Assembly (NCBI GenBank): GCA_028583685.1
Contig: JAMXIF010001253.1
Location: forward strand, 73,095,461 to 73,159,460
Reading direction: 5' to 3'
DNA length: 64,000 nucleotides
Origin: Petaurus breviceps papuanus
Taxonomy: Eukaryota; Chordata; Mammalia; Diprotodontia; Petauridae
The position numbers and the translations under genes were made by a program. Shown one piece after another: positions 1 to 10,206 of this stretch (position 1 is the first letter of the stretch; each line of letters begins with the position of its first letter). Under the pieces are notes generated by a model that had not been told where the DNA came from, searched no databases, and saw nothing but the letters and a program-made list of their open reading frames with translations.

Positions 1-90
1 AGGAAGGAAGGAAGGAAGGAAGGAAGGAAGGAAGGAAGGAAGGAAGGAAGGAAGGAAGGAAGGAAGGAAGGAAGGAAGGAAGGAAGGAAA
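1..90. repeat. (GGAA)n microsatellite
   Basis: A nearly perfect tetranucleotide repeat runs from the first base of the window, so its true length is unknown. It is purine-only on this strand. No function is implied. Confidence 0.98.
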
Positions 91-159
91 AGCTACGTTG
101 CCCACCTGGAGCTGGCCAGTTGGGTCTCCAGTGGGGCAGCTACTACTTACTACTCACAG

Positions 160-330
160 ATTGTTGATTGTTCTTTGTCCTTCCTTCTTGAAGAGTACCA
201 TGACCTTGGGAAGGTAATGTTATGATGTGCAAATGAATTGTATTTAAGTGAGGCAGGCCTGCACAAAAGTCTTAAGCCTCACTCTCTCCTCTGGATCCAT
301 CTGGGTCCAGTGGCAAGATATAGATTAGGA
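160..330 (+). mobile_element. Dispersed repeat with 'gaagag-accatga' core
   Basis: The stretch begins with a ttgttctttgtcc-like block, followed by a gaagagtaccatgacc core and a 'ccatctgggtccagtgg' block. The first part recurs at about 53,948. Two copies in one window support an interspersed repeat that I recall as common in marsupials, but I cannot name the family with certainty. Its ends are not clear and no target-site duplication is visible. Confidence 0.55.
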
Positions 331-944
331 TGAATTAGCAAAGCAAAAATAATAAATAAATGGTTCAATAAACTCCCCAGTCAGTCCAAAGACTGTGTAT
401 TAAAAACAATTAATTAAGTAAAAACAATTAACTAGGATACAAAATTAGGCAATCTGATTTCTAATTCTAGTAAACATTAGGAACTTGCCAACTTGAGAGG
501 GTGAGAGGTACAGTTCCCTGAAATTAGAAAAAGAGGTATTCCACTCCTCAAAGTGTCTATATTCAAAGGAACATGAGAACAACAACTGACCAGAATTGAG
601 CCAGTTTTCAGATAAGGCGTATGGGTTGCTTGCAATGTATAATTGTGAGGAAACTCCTTGCATCAGTCTTTGGATCTGATTGGGTTTCTGGTCAACATAA
701 CCTAAGTCCTTAGTTAAGGGCCTCTAAGCAGCAAGTAGAGGTGGTCCAGCTTCCCAGTCATGCAGGGCTAGTTTCAAACAATGCAATAAAGTTTTCTCAC
801 AATTCCCATAATCAAGTAAAGTTTTCTCAGAAGATAGAAATTGAACAAGACCCATAATTGAATAGAAAGGGAACTGAGCTAGTTCCAGAATTGAGTCACA
901 AGACAGAGTCAGTATGGTTCACTCACTCAATTCTCACAGTAGAG
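331..944. other. No recognised feature
   Basis: AT-rich sequence with no convincing ORF, RNA gene or clear repeat. Short ORFs on the minus strand show no family-like motifs. Confidence 0.5.
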
Positions 945-1070
945 CAATTGAAACCAAGAAAAGTTAAATGAATCACCCAGGGTTACACAACGAGAAAGTG
1001 ACTGAGGTGGGACTTGGACTAGGTCTCCCATGTTTAGCTCTTACCCACTGTACCATCTAGCTGCCTAGAC
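945..1070 (-). mobile_element. MIR/tRNA-SINE-like fragment
   Basis: On the plus strand it reads as the complement of a tRNA-derived SINE. It carries the 'gttacacaacgag' equivalent of the tcacacagctag block and ends in 'ccatctagctgcct', the complement of the SINE head. Many mismatches suggest an old copy. Confidence 0.6.
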
Positions 1071-1267
1071 CCATATGCCTACTATCCTATGTCTATAAAA
1101 TCTTTGTGAGAATATGTCATATATATAATTAAGATCATTCTTGATGAAGTAGAAGGGAACAATCAGGATTTTGCAAACTCTATTTTATAGGAGACCATAC
1201 TTTTTATAAAACAATGCCATCAGTCTTACTGTTTGTTGACTATAAAAAAACACTTCATTTTGTAGAT

Positions 1268-1325
1268 CTATATATGTATGTATATATACATATGTATACA
1301 TGTTTATGTGTATATATGTACACAT
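1268..1325. repeat. TA/TATG-rich simple repeat
   Basis: An alternating tatatgtatgta pattern, imperfect along its length. Confidence 0.8.
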
Positions 1326-1329
1326 GAAT

Positions 1330-1700
1330 CTCCTTCTAACAGATTATCTTCCATGAAGATTCTGAAATCACTCCAAATTTCTGGAATGAAGTCATGACTA
1401 ATATACCTTTGATTGATGACCATCCTGGCCAAAGGTGTTTTCTAGAGTCATGGTGGATTACAGAAGATGGGTGCTATATGGATGGTGACATCAACCAGAT
1501 GCTTTTTCTTAGAAATTACATTTTGCTGACAATACCAAGCCTTAGAATATTAAAGAACTGTTTCAATGTCTAAAATCAAAGAGTTAGACATAGCTAGCCA
1601 TACAGGAAAAAAAACAAAACAAGTGATGAAGGATGGAAGAAAATCTGTTGTACAGACTATAAGATGTGGTAGTTGCATGAATGGCCAATAGAGCAAATCC
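1330..1700. other. Unclassified stretch
   Basis: No repeat family is recognised. Short ORFs on the minus strand (near 1550-1805) read into the neighbouring TA-rich tract and show no protein-family motif. Seen: ordinary base composition, no clear ends, no hairpins. Confidence 0.4.
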
Positions 1701-1704
1701 ATCA

Positions 1705-1985
1705 GAATACACACATGTGCATACACACATGCACATATATGTATATACATACAAACATACAACATATGTTTGTGAAGATATACATATAGTTGATATATAG
1801 TACATAAATTATATATGCATGTCTACAGGTGTATTTGTGCAGAATTTATATACATGTATGAGAATATATGTATATTTAATTATATGTAAAGATTTTATAT
1901 GTGTAGGCTTATATATGTGTATATGCACATATGGGTATACTTCTATGGGAATGTGTGCATACATGTATGTACTTTGCACATATAC
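1705..1985. repeat. TA/CATA/GTAT-rich imperfect microsatellite
   Basis: A long low-complexity tract of acacatgcacatata and tatatgtgtatatg units. It explains several tyrosine- and isoleucine-rich ORFs here on both strands, which are therefore not treated as genes. Confidence 0.85.
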
Positions 1986-2089
1986 ATCTTGGGCAGCTGC
2001 TGAATCTGGGCAATGAATTGACCTGAGATTTGAATAAGAGGAAGAAAGTAGTAGACCAGATTTCATTTGGCAAATATCATCATTCTTTT

Positions 2090-2247
2090 TTTTCCTTTTT
2101 GGAGGGGGGAAGGCAGAGAAATCGGAGTTAAGTGACTTGCCCAAGGTCACACAGCTAGTAAATGTTAAATGTCTGAGATCAGATTTGAACTCAGGTCCTC
2201 CTGAGTCCAGGGCCAGTGCTGTATTAACTGCAACACCCAGCTGCCCC
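2090..2247 (-). mobile_element. Type B tRNA-SINE (WSINE1-like), near full length
   Basis: The plus strand shows a T-rich tail, then 'agtgacttgcccaaggtcac', 'gatttgaactcagg' (complement of a pol III B box, gttcaaatc) and a head ending 'cacccagctgcccc'. The flanks 'cattctttt' at 2081 and 2248 are a likely target-site duplication. That makes it a fairly complete retroposed copy on the minus strand. Confidence 0.88.
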
Positions 2248-2589
2248 CATTCTTTTAATGACCCATAACTTCTCCTAGACATGAAGGTTTAGCTGCATGA
2301 TATTAATATTTGGTAGTATATGTGAATCATGGAAAGCCACAGTCTTCAAAGAATTAAAGTTACAAGTAGATGCAAAAGAAAATTGAGAAGTTTAGGGTAT
2401 AGGTGAATAGGATGCAATATAATGAGAAAAAAGAATTATATTACATGAACATTGTTAAAGATATTGGAGATAGGTATGATCATAGATGGAGGAGGGCTAG
2501 TCATGAGCCAGAAGTGAGGGGTAACTAACAATGGGCAGCCTACATGCCGCATAGGTATCCATGCAGTGTTTGGGAAGCTAGATTACAGC

Positions 2590-3130
2590 AGCATCTGAGA
2601 GTTGGGAAGGACCTCTCTGGATATACCCTGGATGATTAGTCCATCCAGACTTTGCTTGAAGATATCCATTTTAAGTGTTGCCTGATAGGAGTATGCTGGC
2701 ACTACCTTATATCAGCTCTAGAGAGCCTAATCATTAACTTTTCAGTGTGAGCATTTATATCTCAGAAATCAATGAATGCCACAAACCAGGGCTTGATTTA
2801 TTGTTTTGTTGATTGTCTAGACTTGAGAAAGTGATGAAGAAAATATTAATAACATAGATTAAACTCGTGTGTCATGAATATATTTTTCCTCCTTGGAAAG
2901 TTGGTCATTAAATATTTACCAGAATACCTCTGGGAAGCCATCCCCTCCTGAGACAGTCAGTTTCTGCTTTGGGCATCCCTAATCATTAGAGAATTTTTCC
3001 AGGTCATCAAACCTAAATTGACTCTTTGGGAACTTCTGCCTATTTCTCTTGATTCTGCCCACTGGGGCTAAATAGAATAGATCTAATTCCCCTTCAAATA
3101 CTGGAGGACAGCTACCATACTACTCCCCCA
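2590..3130 (+). mobile_element. Ancient amniote/mammal-wide repeat, split by another repeat
   Basis: The left part (about 2590-2705) has 'gagttgggaaggacct' and 'ctttgcttgaagat'. The right part (about 2920-3130) has 'tgactctttgggaacttc' and 'cccttcaaatactggagg'. These are blocks of one old interspersed repeat that I remember in mammals but cannot name safely. The two parts are separated by the repeat at 2735-2890. Confidence 0.45.
2735..2890 (+). mobile_element. Unnamed dispersed repeat, copy 1
   Basis: It aligns by eye with 55,230-55,390 over about 160 bp. Shared blocks are 'agtgtgagcattta', 'cagggcttgattta/aattt', 'ttgttttgt-aattgtc-agact' and 'ataaatatatttttc'. Both copies lie on the plus strand. 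The family is not known to me. Confidence 0.6.
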
Positions 3131-3352
3131 CATTCTTTTGCCTAATATTCAGTGCCACCACTTAATTTGGAGCTCTTGTCTCAATCTAGTTTTATTTTAT
3201 ACTACTTTCCAAGTAATTCACATATATGCAAATGATTATAATTCAAATTTAATATACTCTAACTTAAATATATTGTAAATAAATTAGGGTAGTTACTGTC
3301 CCTTGTTTTTGTTTCACCCTTTCCCTTTGCTTAGGATGTCTTTATAGCCCCC

Positions 3353-3446
3353 CAATACACTAACATACTTAGAAATACACTCACACATTTACAAACATAC
3401 TCACTCACAAATACATACACATTTATACACTTAAACACACACATGG

Positions 3447-3478
<32 letters not shown>
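3353..3478. repeat. CA-rich repeat with (CA)n core
   Basis: Imperfect acac/cacat units lead into a clean (AC)n run at about 3449-3478. Confidence 0.93.
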
Positions 3479-3479
<1 letters not shown>

Positions 3480-3481
<2 letters not shown>

Positions 3482-3620
3482 TTCTGCCTGTCTTTTCAAG
3501 CCCAATTCAAGTGTAACCTAATGTAGGAAGTTCTGTCTGATTCTCTCCAGTCAGTAATAACCTTTTCTCCTTAGGATCTCACATATCAATTTGTCTCTGC
3601 TGCTATTGTGCACTTTTGAA
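3480..3620 (+). mobile_element. L2-like LINE fragment
   Basis: Pyrimidine-rich text of the type 'caagcccaattcaagtgtaacc...aggaagttctgtctga' resembles the 3' coding end of L2 (complement of an old RT-LINE tail). Decay is heavy and the ends are unclear. Confidence 0.4.
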
Positions 3621-3702
3621 AAACCTAACTTGTGATTCCATTGATACGGTGATCTCATGAAGAAGATCAGTGCCTTCTCTGCACTTATCATTGTAGAGAA
3701 TT

Positions 3703-3834
3703 GCCTGGGGGGGGGTTACCATGAAGTTAAATGACTTGTCCAGGGTCACACAGCTAGTATCTACCTGAGACTTGAACTCAGGTCCTCTCAACTCCAGGGC
3801 TGGTGGTCTATCCACTGCTCCACCTACCTATCCC
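3703..3834 (-). mobile_element. tRNA-SINE, minus strand
   Basis: Shows 'aatgacttgtccagggtcac', 'acttgaactcagg' (B-box complement) and the head complement 'tccacctacctatccc'. It is shorter and more diverged than the copy at 2090. A T run follows at 3843. Confidence 0.75.
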
Positions 3835-4314
3835 TAGGGGTGTTTTTTTTTTTTTTAATATTAATGATACAGTCAGATGTGGTCAATGTTTTGTTTGGTT
3901 TTACTGAGCTGCTTTTTTTTCTTCCTTCTAAAATTTGTATTTGAAGGAATAGCTTAAAGAGAGGGGCAGAGGGGGGGATATATTTGTAAATGAATATGAG
4001 GTAAAAATAAAAGGCACCAATAAGAATAAATGAATGGGTGAAAATAGGTACATAGGGACATACATCAAAATCATCATATTCTCATTCCTCTTCTCAGTGG
4101 CCAACAAGGTCAATCTACAATAGAAGTAAAGTGAATGTTGAGAAATATGAAGAAAATTGTTCTAATAAAATATCACCTGTGCTGGTTATAAAAAACTAGT
4201 TTTCTTGATAATGGGTCTTAAGCAAGAAACCTAAATTTTAAACACAGTATTGATTTGATTTTGTAAAGTATGATCTGTGTGTGTCCTTAAAACCTATTAA
4301 GCTATTCAGTGTGA

Positions 4315-4545
4315 TAGATTGAAAAGACTACTGGACTTGGAGCCTACAGAGGCAGGGTCTAACTCCTAGCTTCTATACACACTAGCTGTGTGACCCTGAG
4401 AAAATCGTGTGATATTTCTGAGACTCAGTTCCTTCATCTGTCCTGTGGAGATAAAAATGCCACACTAACAATCTCCTACAGTTGTTGGGAGGGAAGAACT
4501 TGGAAAACCTTAAAGTACTACATAAATGTGGATTATTATATTGTC
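4315..4545 (+). mobile_element. MIR-like SINE
   Basis: In order it carries 'agctgtgtgaccctgag', 'gactcagttccttcatctgt' and 'gttgttgggagg'. This is the MIR/CORE-SINE order of box, 'ctcagtttcctcatctgtaaaatg' and tail. It ends in a 'taaagtactacataaatg' block typical of the L2-like tail. Confidence 0.75.
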
Positions 4546-5411
4546 ACACTCTAAAACATTTTTTTAATGAGTAAGTGATGGGCTTTTAAGACAGGCATTT
4601 GTAATTTTACATGGTCAGAGAAGAGTGTGATACCCTCAAATGAGCCAACACCTTCCAGCTCTAACTTGCCTCATTAATTTAGGATTGAAGCAACGTTAAG
4701 TGGGATTGGAATTGAAATTAGAATATAAATTAGATGGAGTGAAACTTATGAGATTGGTATAGAGCATGTCTGGTCAGTTACCACAATCTGGCAAAGAGAG
4801 GATTTCTGAGTTTGTTCTTTCACTGAAACCATATTGAATCATTTCTTCCCTTCTCCCCCACCCCAACACATATACACTACATTTTCCTCTTAAAAAAATA
4901 CTTACAACTCACTGTTGTGAGTTATTTGTTATGGAGCTTAATAGAAATATTAGCAACCCTACATATCTCTTAATTCTTCTTCCAAAAGATTGACATTGCT
5001 AAGACTCTTCATTTAAAAGGGAATATGAATTGACTAAATTCCTGTGCAAAATGAACAGTGATCTGAGGAATTTACCTTTTTACAGGCTTTTTGCCCATAA
5101 AATGATCTTTAACTCTTTGAAACTACCTGGTGGATACTGTTAGAACTGAAGTTAGGGTAAAACCAGTTGGTGAATATCTGGGATGAACAACCCACAGTGA
5201 TATTAGGCCAAATACTAGTTTTTACTGTTTATGGAATCAGCAGTCTATAAACATTTTTCTAAATGGAGTCTAATGTATTTCTTTAACTGCCAAGTGTGTT
5301 TACTGATAACAAGGAGTTCATCAAATAAAAGCTGACTCCAAGGAATGGCACAATCCAAAATTTCCTAATTCCTTTAATAGTGTTTGGTGCCATTAGGGAC
5401 TCACAACAGAA
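4546..5411. other. No recognised feature
   Basis: AT-rich sequence with no ORF above about 60 codons and no repeat recognised. Could be unique sequence or very old repeats. Confidence 0.45.
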
Positions 5412-5451
5412 ACACGCACATGCACACACACACACACGCACACACACACAC
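5412..5451. repeat. (CA)n with interspersed CG
   Basis: An acacgcac/acacac run of about 40 bp. Confidence 0.92.
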
Positions 5452-5839
5452 AGAATGTCACATTATCCTTCAGCTGAGACTTTTACTGTTGCTTTCATGA
5501 AAAGCTGAATGTAACAAGCTTTCCAGGAAGAAAAATAGTTTTTTAACCTACACAGATTTATATCTGATTGTCCCATTCCCTAGGAAAAAATTGAACATGT
5601 TGTAAGTATTACTACTCATGAATTCTATGAAACAATATCTCTTGAGATTTCAATCCCAGTCATTCTTCACTGGAATACATTGACCTTGGGTCCTAGAATG
5701 GTCTCCCTGGCTAAATTGTGGATGCTGGTGAGGAACTATATGAACATGTACATATGTACATGCGCTCATGCACATAGCTATCTAATGCACATGGATACAT
5801 ACAGACACAGAGGTGTACATGCGAACACATATACACGGT

Positions 5840-6115
5840 TTTGACCTCCATTATTCAACCTTCATAAGCCTTTGCATTGCCCCTCTTGTTATTACTCTCT
5901 TCTCAAATTATTTTGTAATTCCTTCCTTATGCAAATAATATAAATCACTCCAGTCTCCCCTGTCTCTTCTACCAACACCCCATCCCCACCCCCAAATATA
6001 AACTAAGAAAGAGCAGTGATTGTTTTCTATCTTGTCTTTGTATCCCTAGAACCTAATATTTTGCCTCAATCTTAGTAGGTACTTATTCATAAGAGCTTAT
6101 TGAAAGAATAATTGT
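5840..6115 (+). mobile_element. L2 3' end, diverged
   Basis: Reads 'gtctttgtatccctagaacc', then 'ttagtaggtacttattcata', matching the L2 tail pattern (tatccccagcacctagcacagtgcctggcacatagtaggtgctcaataaa). The upstream pyrimidine-rich part fits the L2 coding end. Confidence 0.5.
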
Positions 6116-6793
6116 TTTTATACAAGCATTTTAGGTCATTCATAGGAAAAACGTGTACTGTGAAATAAGATGTCTTTCATTTTTCTTGTTTTTTTTTCTA
6201 ACTAGAAGAATGCTGTGAGGTCTTTAAGTGTCAAAAGAGAACAGTTCAAAATGGGTTTATGTTGATGGTTAAAAACCCAGAAAGTATTTCAGTTTGTGTT
6301 AAGGCAGCTCAATTCTCTTCTGATAAGATTCACAAATACAATGTAAAGTTGTGATAATGTTCACATTATCATAGGTCCTCTGAGTTATTCTCTCATGATT
6401 TTTCATTCATGCCCAGAACAGGGTTTTAGAGATTTCAACAAACTACCCATTGAAATGGAAATATCATGTTGCTTAAATGTTGCTTATTCTTTTAGTAGTC
6501 TATTTGTGGGGGCGTACACAAAATAAAAAATTAAAATCCTTAAATCTGGAATTAAAACTGTGGTAATTTCCAAGTATAATCTGGGGGATATGTACATATA
6601 ATATGCTACTTAGTAAAATATAGAGTTGAATAAGCATTTTAAACAATTCTGTTTGGCTTAGAATCTTTGACATTTCAAATTATAGGAAGAACTGTTTGCT
6701 TGGATAAAATTCAAGAATGTTACTTTCCTTCTAATTACATTTTGTGATTTCTGTCCTCTGCACGATTTTGATATTTGTTCCTTGCTCATGCTG
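6116..6793. other. No recognised feature
   Basis: AT-rich, without a recognisable ORF or repeat. Confidence 0.45.
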
Positions 6794-6819
6794 TTTGGGA
6801 CAGTTCACACTGTCCCAAA
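6794..6819. repeat. Perfect 11-bp inverted repeat, 4-base loop
   Basis: Arms tttgggacagt (6794-6804) and actgtcccaaa (6809-6819) are exact complements around 'tcac'. The right arm continues as 'agtcttgatgcagttt', which resembles the terminal repeat of the mariner-like element at 22,462-23,030. The hairpin may therefore be the eroded end of a DNA transposon. Confidence 0.7.
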
Positions 6820-7279
6820 AGTCTTGATGCAGTTTAAAGTTATTATTTAAACATTATTTCACTTTCAAATAACTTCACACAAGATGCCAGTGAATATTAC
6901 TTCAATTCCTTGAAACACATTGCTAATTTTTGTTGAGTTTCACATATTTCTTGCATATAGGAGTGCAGAAACATGGAAATATTTTAAGCTACATTAGAAT
7001 GTGCAAATGCATGTCACAGCATTTTGCAACTTTACAAAGGCTTCTTTGAAAACACTTTGTGCAAATTGCTATTTGTCAGGGAATAAAGCAGGAAGTCACC
7101 CAGACTTTGCTTTTGTTTCCAAGGAGAGGAATTAATTGGCTTATTTGTGATATGAACTAATCAAACCATTTTAAGGGGAAAAAATTAGAAAGACATATTG
7201 ATATGACAAAATGCAAACCCTGGGGTTAGGTCTAAAAGATTAGGAAGAAGAAAGGCCCCAAATCACTATATAAATGATC
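6820..7279. other. Possible mariner-derived sequence, otherwise unrecognised
   Basis: Begins with 'gtcttgatgcagtttaaag', similar to a Tc1/mariner terminal repeat seen elsewhere in the window. No matching opposite end is convincing. The rest is AT-rich with no ORF. Confidence 0.3.
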
Positions 7280-7544
7280 TCTGTTAAGTCCTTTCAGCTG
7301 TGTCTGACTTTTTGCGAATGCATTTGGTATTTTCTTGGCAAAGATACTGAAGTGGGTTTGTCATTTCCTTCAGCAGCTCGTTTTACAGACGAGGAAACTG
7401 AGGCAAACAGTTAAACGACTTGCCCAGGGTCACACAGTCATTAAGTGTCTGAGGTCACATTTGAACTGGAAGATGAGTCTTCCTGACTCCACTCCTGACA
7501 TTCTATCCACTCCAGGCTGGGTCTTCTATCCACCTAGCTGTCCT
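7280..7544 (-). mobile_element. Type A SINE (Mar1-like, RTE tail)
   Basis: On the plus strand it begins with the complement of the RTE-like tail ('ttcagctgtgtctgac'). It continues with 'ttttcttggcaaagatactg', 'cgaggaaactgaggcaaaca' and 'gacttgcccagggtcac', and ends near 'tccacctagctgtcc'. All parts of the long SINE are present, so it is near full length though diverged. Confidence 0.88.
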
Positions 7545-8304
7545 TTTCTAGGAGGGAAGTTCTTCTCTTGAGGGTTGCTTCCCTCAGCAGTGATAACGTG
7601 TCTACATTCTTATTTAATCCCTATTCAGTGCCCAGCACATCCTTTCTTTTACTGCACACAAAATGACATAAGCAAAATGTGTTGAGGAATGTATTTCTTT
7701 GTGCTGTGGGCTACCTGGTCAAGCCTCCAAGCAAAATTCTTTGGTGAAACGGTGTAAAAAACAAACAGCAAATCCCTCTAGAGAATTTCTTTTTGAAGTC
7801 TTGCTCTGGCCTCTAGTTCTCTAAGTATGCATAGGAAAACAGCAAGAGCTCAGTGGGATAGAACCAAATTCCCAGAAGAACTGCAAAATATAAGGTGGTA
7901 TAGCCTGTATAGTTGTTTTTGTTTCCTGTAAGCAATAGTGAAATCTACTCATCCCAACAGGGCATTAGAGTCTGAGAAGACTGGAAAAAAGGAAATAGCT
8001 GATTGCAGGAGGTTCTGGGGTCAGAACAGCTTCCAGTCTTTCCCTAGGCCTATTTCAGAAGCCTTGGGATATACCCTTGATGCAGCTTAGATGCATGATT
8101 ATAGAAATCAACCTCCAAATGTCTGGAAAGAGGTTTGAAATGTAGAGAGGGAGGAATGAATGTTTGCAAGGGAGAAAGAAGAAGTGTTCAGAAGTTTGGA
8201 ATCCCTATACTTGTGTGTGAGAGAATTAACGCATGGTGAGAAGCAAAGGGTGGTTCTGAGAATTGGTGTGTCTAAGAGAGCATCCAGAAGCTTGGAATGT
8301 CTGA
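7545..8304. other. No recognised feature
   Basis: No repeat is recognised. A minus-strand ORF at 8108-8362 has no motif that I know, and part of it overlaps an L2 tail, so it is not called as a gene. Confidence 0.45.
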
Positions 8305-8408
8305 GGTCAGCATCTCCTTGAGGGCAAGGACTATTCAGACTTTTTTTTTGTATTCCCAGCACTTAACCCAGTGAGTGGCATCTAGTAAGAGTTTAATAGA
8401 TTTGCTGT
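8305..8408 (+). mobile_element. L2 3' end fragment
   Basis: Contains 'ctccttgagggcaaggact', 'tgtattcccagcacttaacc' and 'tctagtaagagtttaata', the standard L2 tail order. Confidence 0.7.
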
Positions 8409-8938
8409 ATTGTAATAGATTGCTCAGGGATTGTGTGTGTGTGTTGAGCTGTGAAACTTTTTTGCTTTTTGTAGTAATACCAGTATTAGGGAGCCATGTT
8501 GATGAATTCAATCAGATTCTGTATTGAAAAGTATATCCTGTGTGTCAGTTCTGAGCTTGTTTCTTTAAATTCAGATAGAGAGAGAATGTACTGGAGGTGG
8601 GGGAGGAAGGAAAAGGAAGACCCAGAACACAATAAGTGAGTTATAGCAACATGACCAATAATGATTGGATAAATATTGGTGATAGGTCTATGCTACTAGG
8701 ATACATCTGTAAAGATCTTTGCCAAAAACAAAGCAAAAACCTGCAATTTCCCCATGTTAGTCCTCATTAGCTTACCTACCCTTTGTTTGTAGTTACCAAA
8801 GCGTCCTGTGTCAGCTCATTTAGGATGGGTTGTCACAAGAATATGAGCAATATTAAGGCATTTGGAACTGAGACAGCAATGCAGCTTCAAAAAAAAAATC
8901 TTTTGTTTGGGATATCATGTACCGTGTTTCCTCACTCT
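8409..8938. other. No recognised feature
   Basis: Mixed composition with a short GT run near 8440. No gene or repeat is recognised. Confidence 0.45.
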
Positions 8939-8950
8939 CCCTCTTTATTT

Positions 8951-9097
8951 TTTTTGGAGGGCAATTTGGGGTTAAGTGACTTGCCCAAGGTCACACAGCT
9001 AGTTTTTGTGTTAAAAGTGTCTGAGGCCGGATTTGAACTCAGGTCCTCCTGACTCTAGGGCTGGTGCTCTATTCACTGCACCACCTAGTCACTCCCC
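8951..9097 (-). mobile_element. Type B tRNA-SINE
   Basis: Complement of a WSINE1-like SINE: 'ggcaatttggggttaagtga', 'ttgaactcaggtcctcctga' and 'gcaccacctagtcactcccc'. The flanks ccctctttattt (8939) and ccctctttactt (9100) differ at one base and make a good target-site duplication. Low divergence suggests a fairly young copy. Confidence 0.92.
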
Positions 9098-9168
9098 CTC
9101 CCTCTTTACTTTAGTAGACTCATTCTCCTCCACTTTCAATAGGATTACACCACCACCTCAGTCTATTT

Positions 9169-9420
9169 TGTGGCAGCTGAGTGGCAAAGTACGTAGAGTG
9201 CCTGGCCTGCAGTCAGGAAGACTCAGCTTCCTGAGCTCAAAATCTGGCCTCAGATACTTACTAGCTGTGTGATCCTGGGCAAGTCACTTACCCTTGTTTG
9301 CTTCAGTTTCCTCATCTGTAAAATAATCTGGAGAAAGACAAGGGAAAAGGACTCTAATAAATTGCCAAGAAAACCCCAAATTGGATCACAAAGAGTCAGA
9401 TGCAACTGAAAAACAACACT
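9169..9420 (+). mobile_element. Type A SINE (Mar1-like), full length
   Basis: Full order on the plus strand: head 'ggcagctgagtggcaaagta', 'cctcagatacttactagctg', 'ttcctcatctgtaaaat', 'ctggagaaagac', 'gccaagaaaaccccaaattg', and tail 'cacaaagagtcagatgcaac'. The tail resembles the 3' end of RTE/BovB LINEs, the presumed source of its reverse transcriptase. Confidence 0.9.
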
Positions 9421-9599
9421 CTATATCAACTCTTAAAAGTTTTCTCCTTGTTCCAACATTGGCCACTCCATCTTCTGCCTTCTACCCTTTAAGATCTTAA
9501 GTCCTGACCCTCACTTGGCCTCTTCATTCAAGGGTTTTCTTAACTGTTACCAATATCATGACAAAAAACAAACTTATTTGAGGGGTTAACTCATGGAAG

Positions 9600-10206
9600 T
9601 GTCACCAAAATTTCAGAATAATAAGTTGTTCCCTCACTTGCATGGGATCTTCTTAGACACTTATAGTGGCAGCCACACTGGCATACCCAGGATGTGCTAG
9701 CACAGGTTCTTAGATCTTCTTTACAAGGAAGTAAGGGGTCAACAATCTTTTTTTAAACTACATTCACTAGTTCAGGGGAAAAGTCAGCACCCTGAACCTC
9801 AGAGAAAATACAAACAGAAAATATAAGTAGAGAAATAAAGACCAATAGACAAGACTCTACCTGAATCAATTATACACTTTCCATACCTCCCTGGATTGAG
9901 AGAGCCTTTACATCTGAGCAGTTGAGGAGCTCTGAATATATGACCACTCAGAATCTGGACCAGGGAATAACAAGATCCTTCTCATAAGTGAACCCCCAAA
10001 GCAGAATACCCACTCAGAGTATACATGCACTTCTCAGAGTTAGAAGGTATCACAACCCTCATGACTCAGTGCCTAATTAGAAATTAGCAAAAGGTGTGAA
10101 AGCCTTCCTACCAGCAAGTGTCCCCTAAGCAAGTTTCCCTTAATGGGCTCCATGTGAGGCCTATTAATGGGCAGGAAAGATCTTAAATCCCAGTAACACT
10201 ACAACA
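9600..10206 (-). mobile_element. LTR-like fossil, copy 1 (solo LTR of an endogenous retrovirus-like element, putative)
   Basis: About 0.6 kb with TG...CA ends. It aligns by eye along most of its length with the opposite strand at 45,645-46,190 and more weakly with 55,765-56,308. Three copies of LTR-like size with no coding sequence nearby fit solo LTRs of one old family or two related ones. Orientation is inferred from an ATTAAA-like signal in the third copy. It is a non-coding relic, old enough to be clearly diverged between copies. Confidence 0.5.

Noticed and set aside
1550-2282. Tyrosine- and isoleucine-rich ORFs on both strands, up to 157 codons
   Set aside because: They run through a TA/CATA microsatellite and a SINE; the SINE frame gives the familiar 'LDSGGPEFKSDLRHL' type text.
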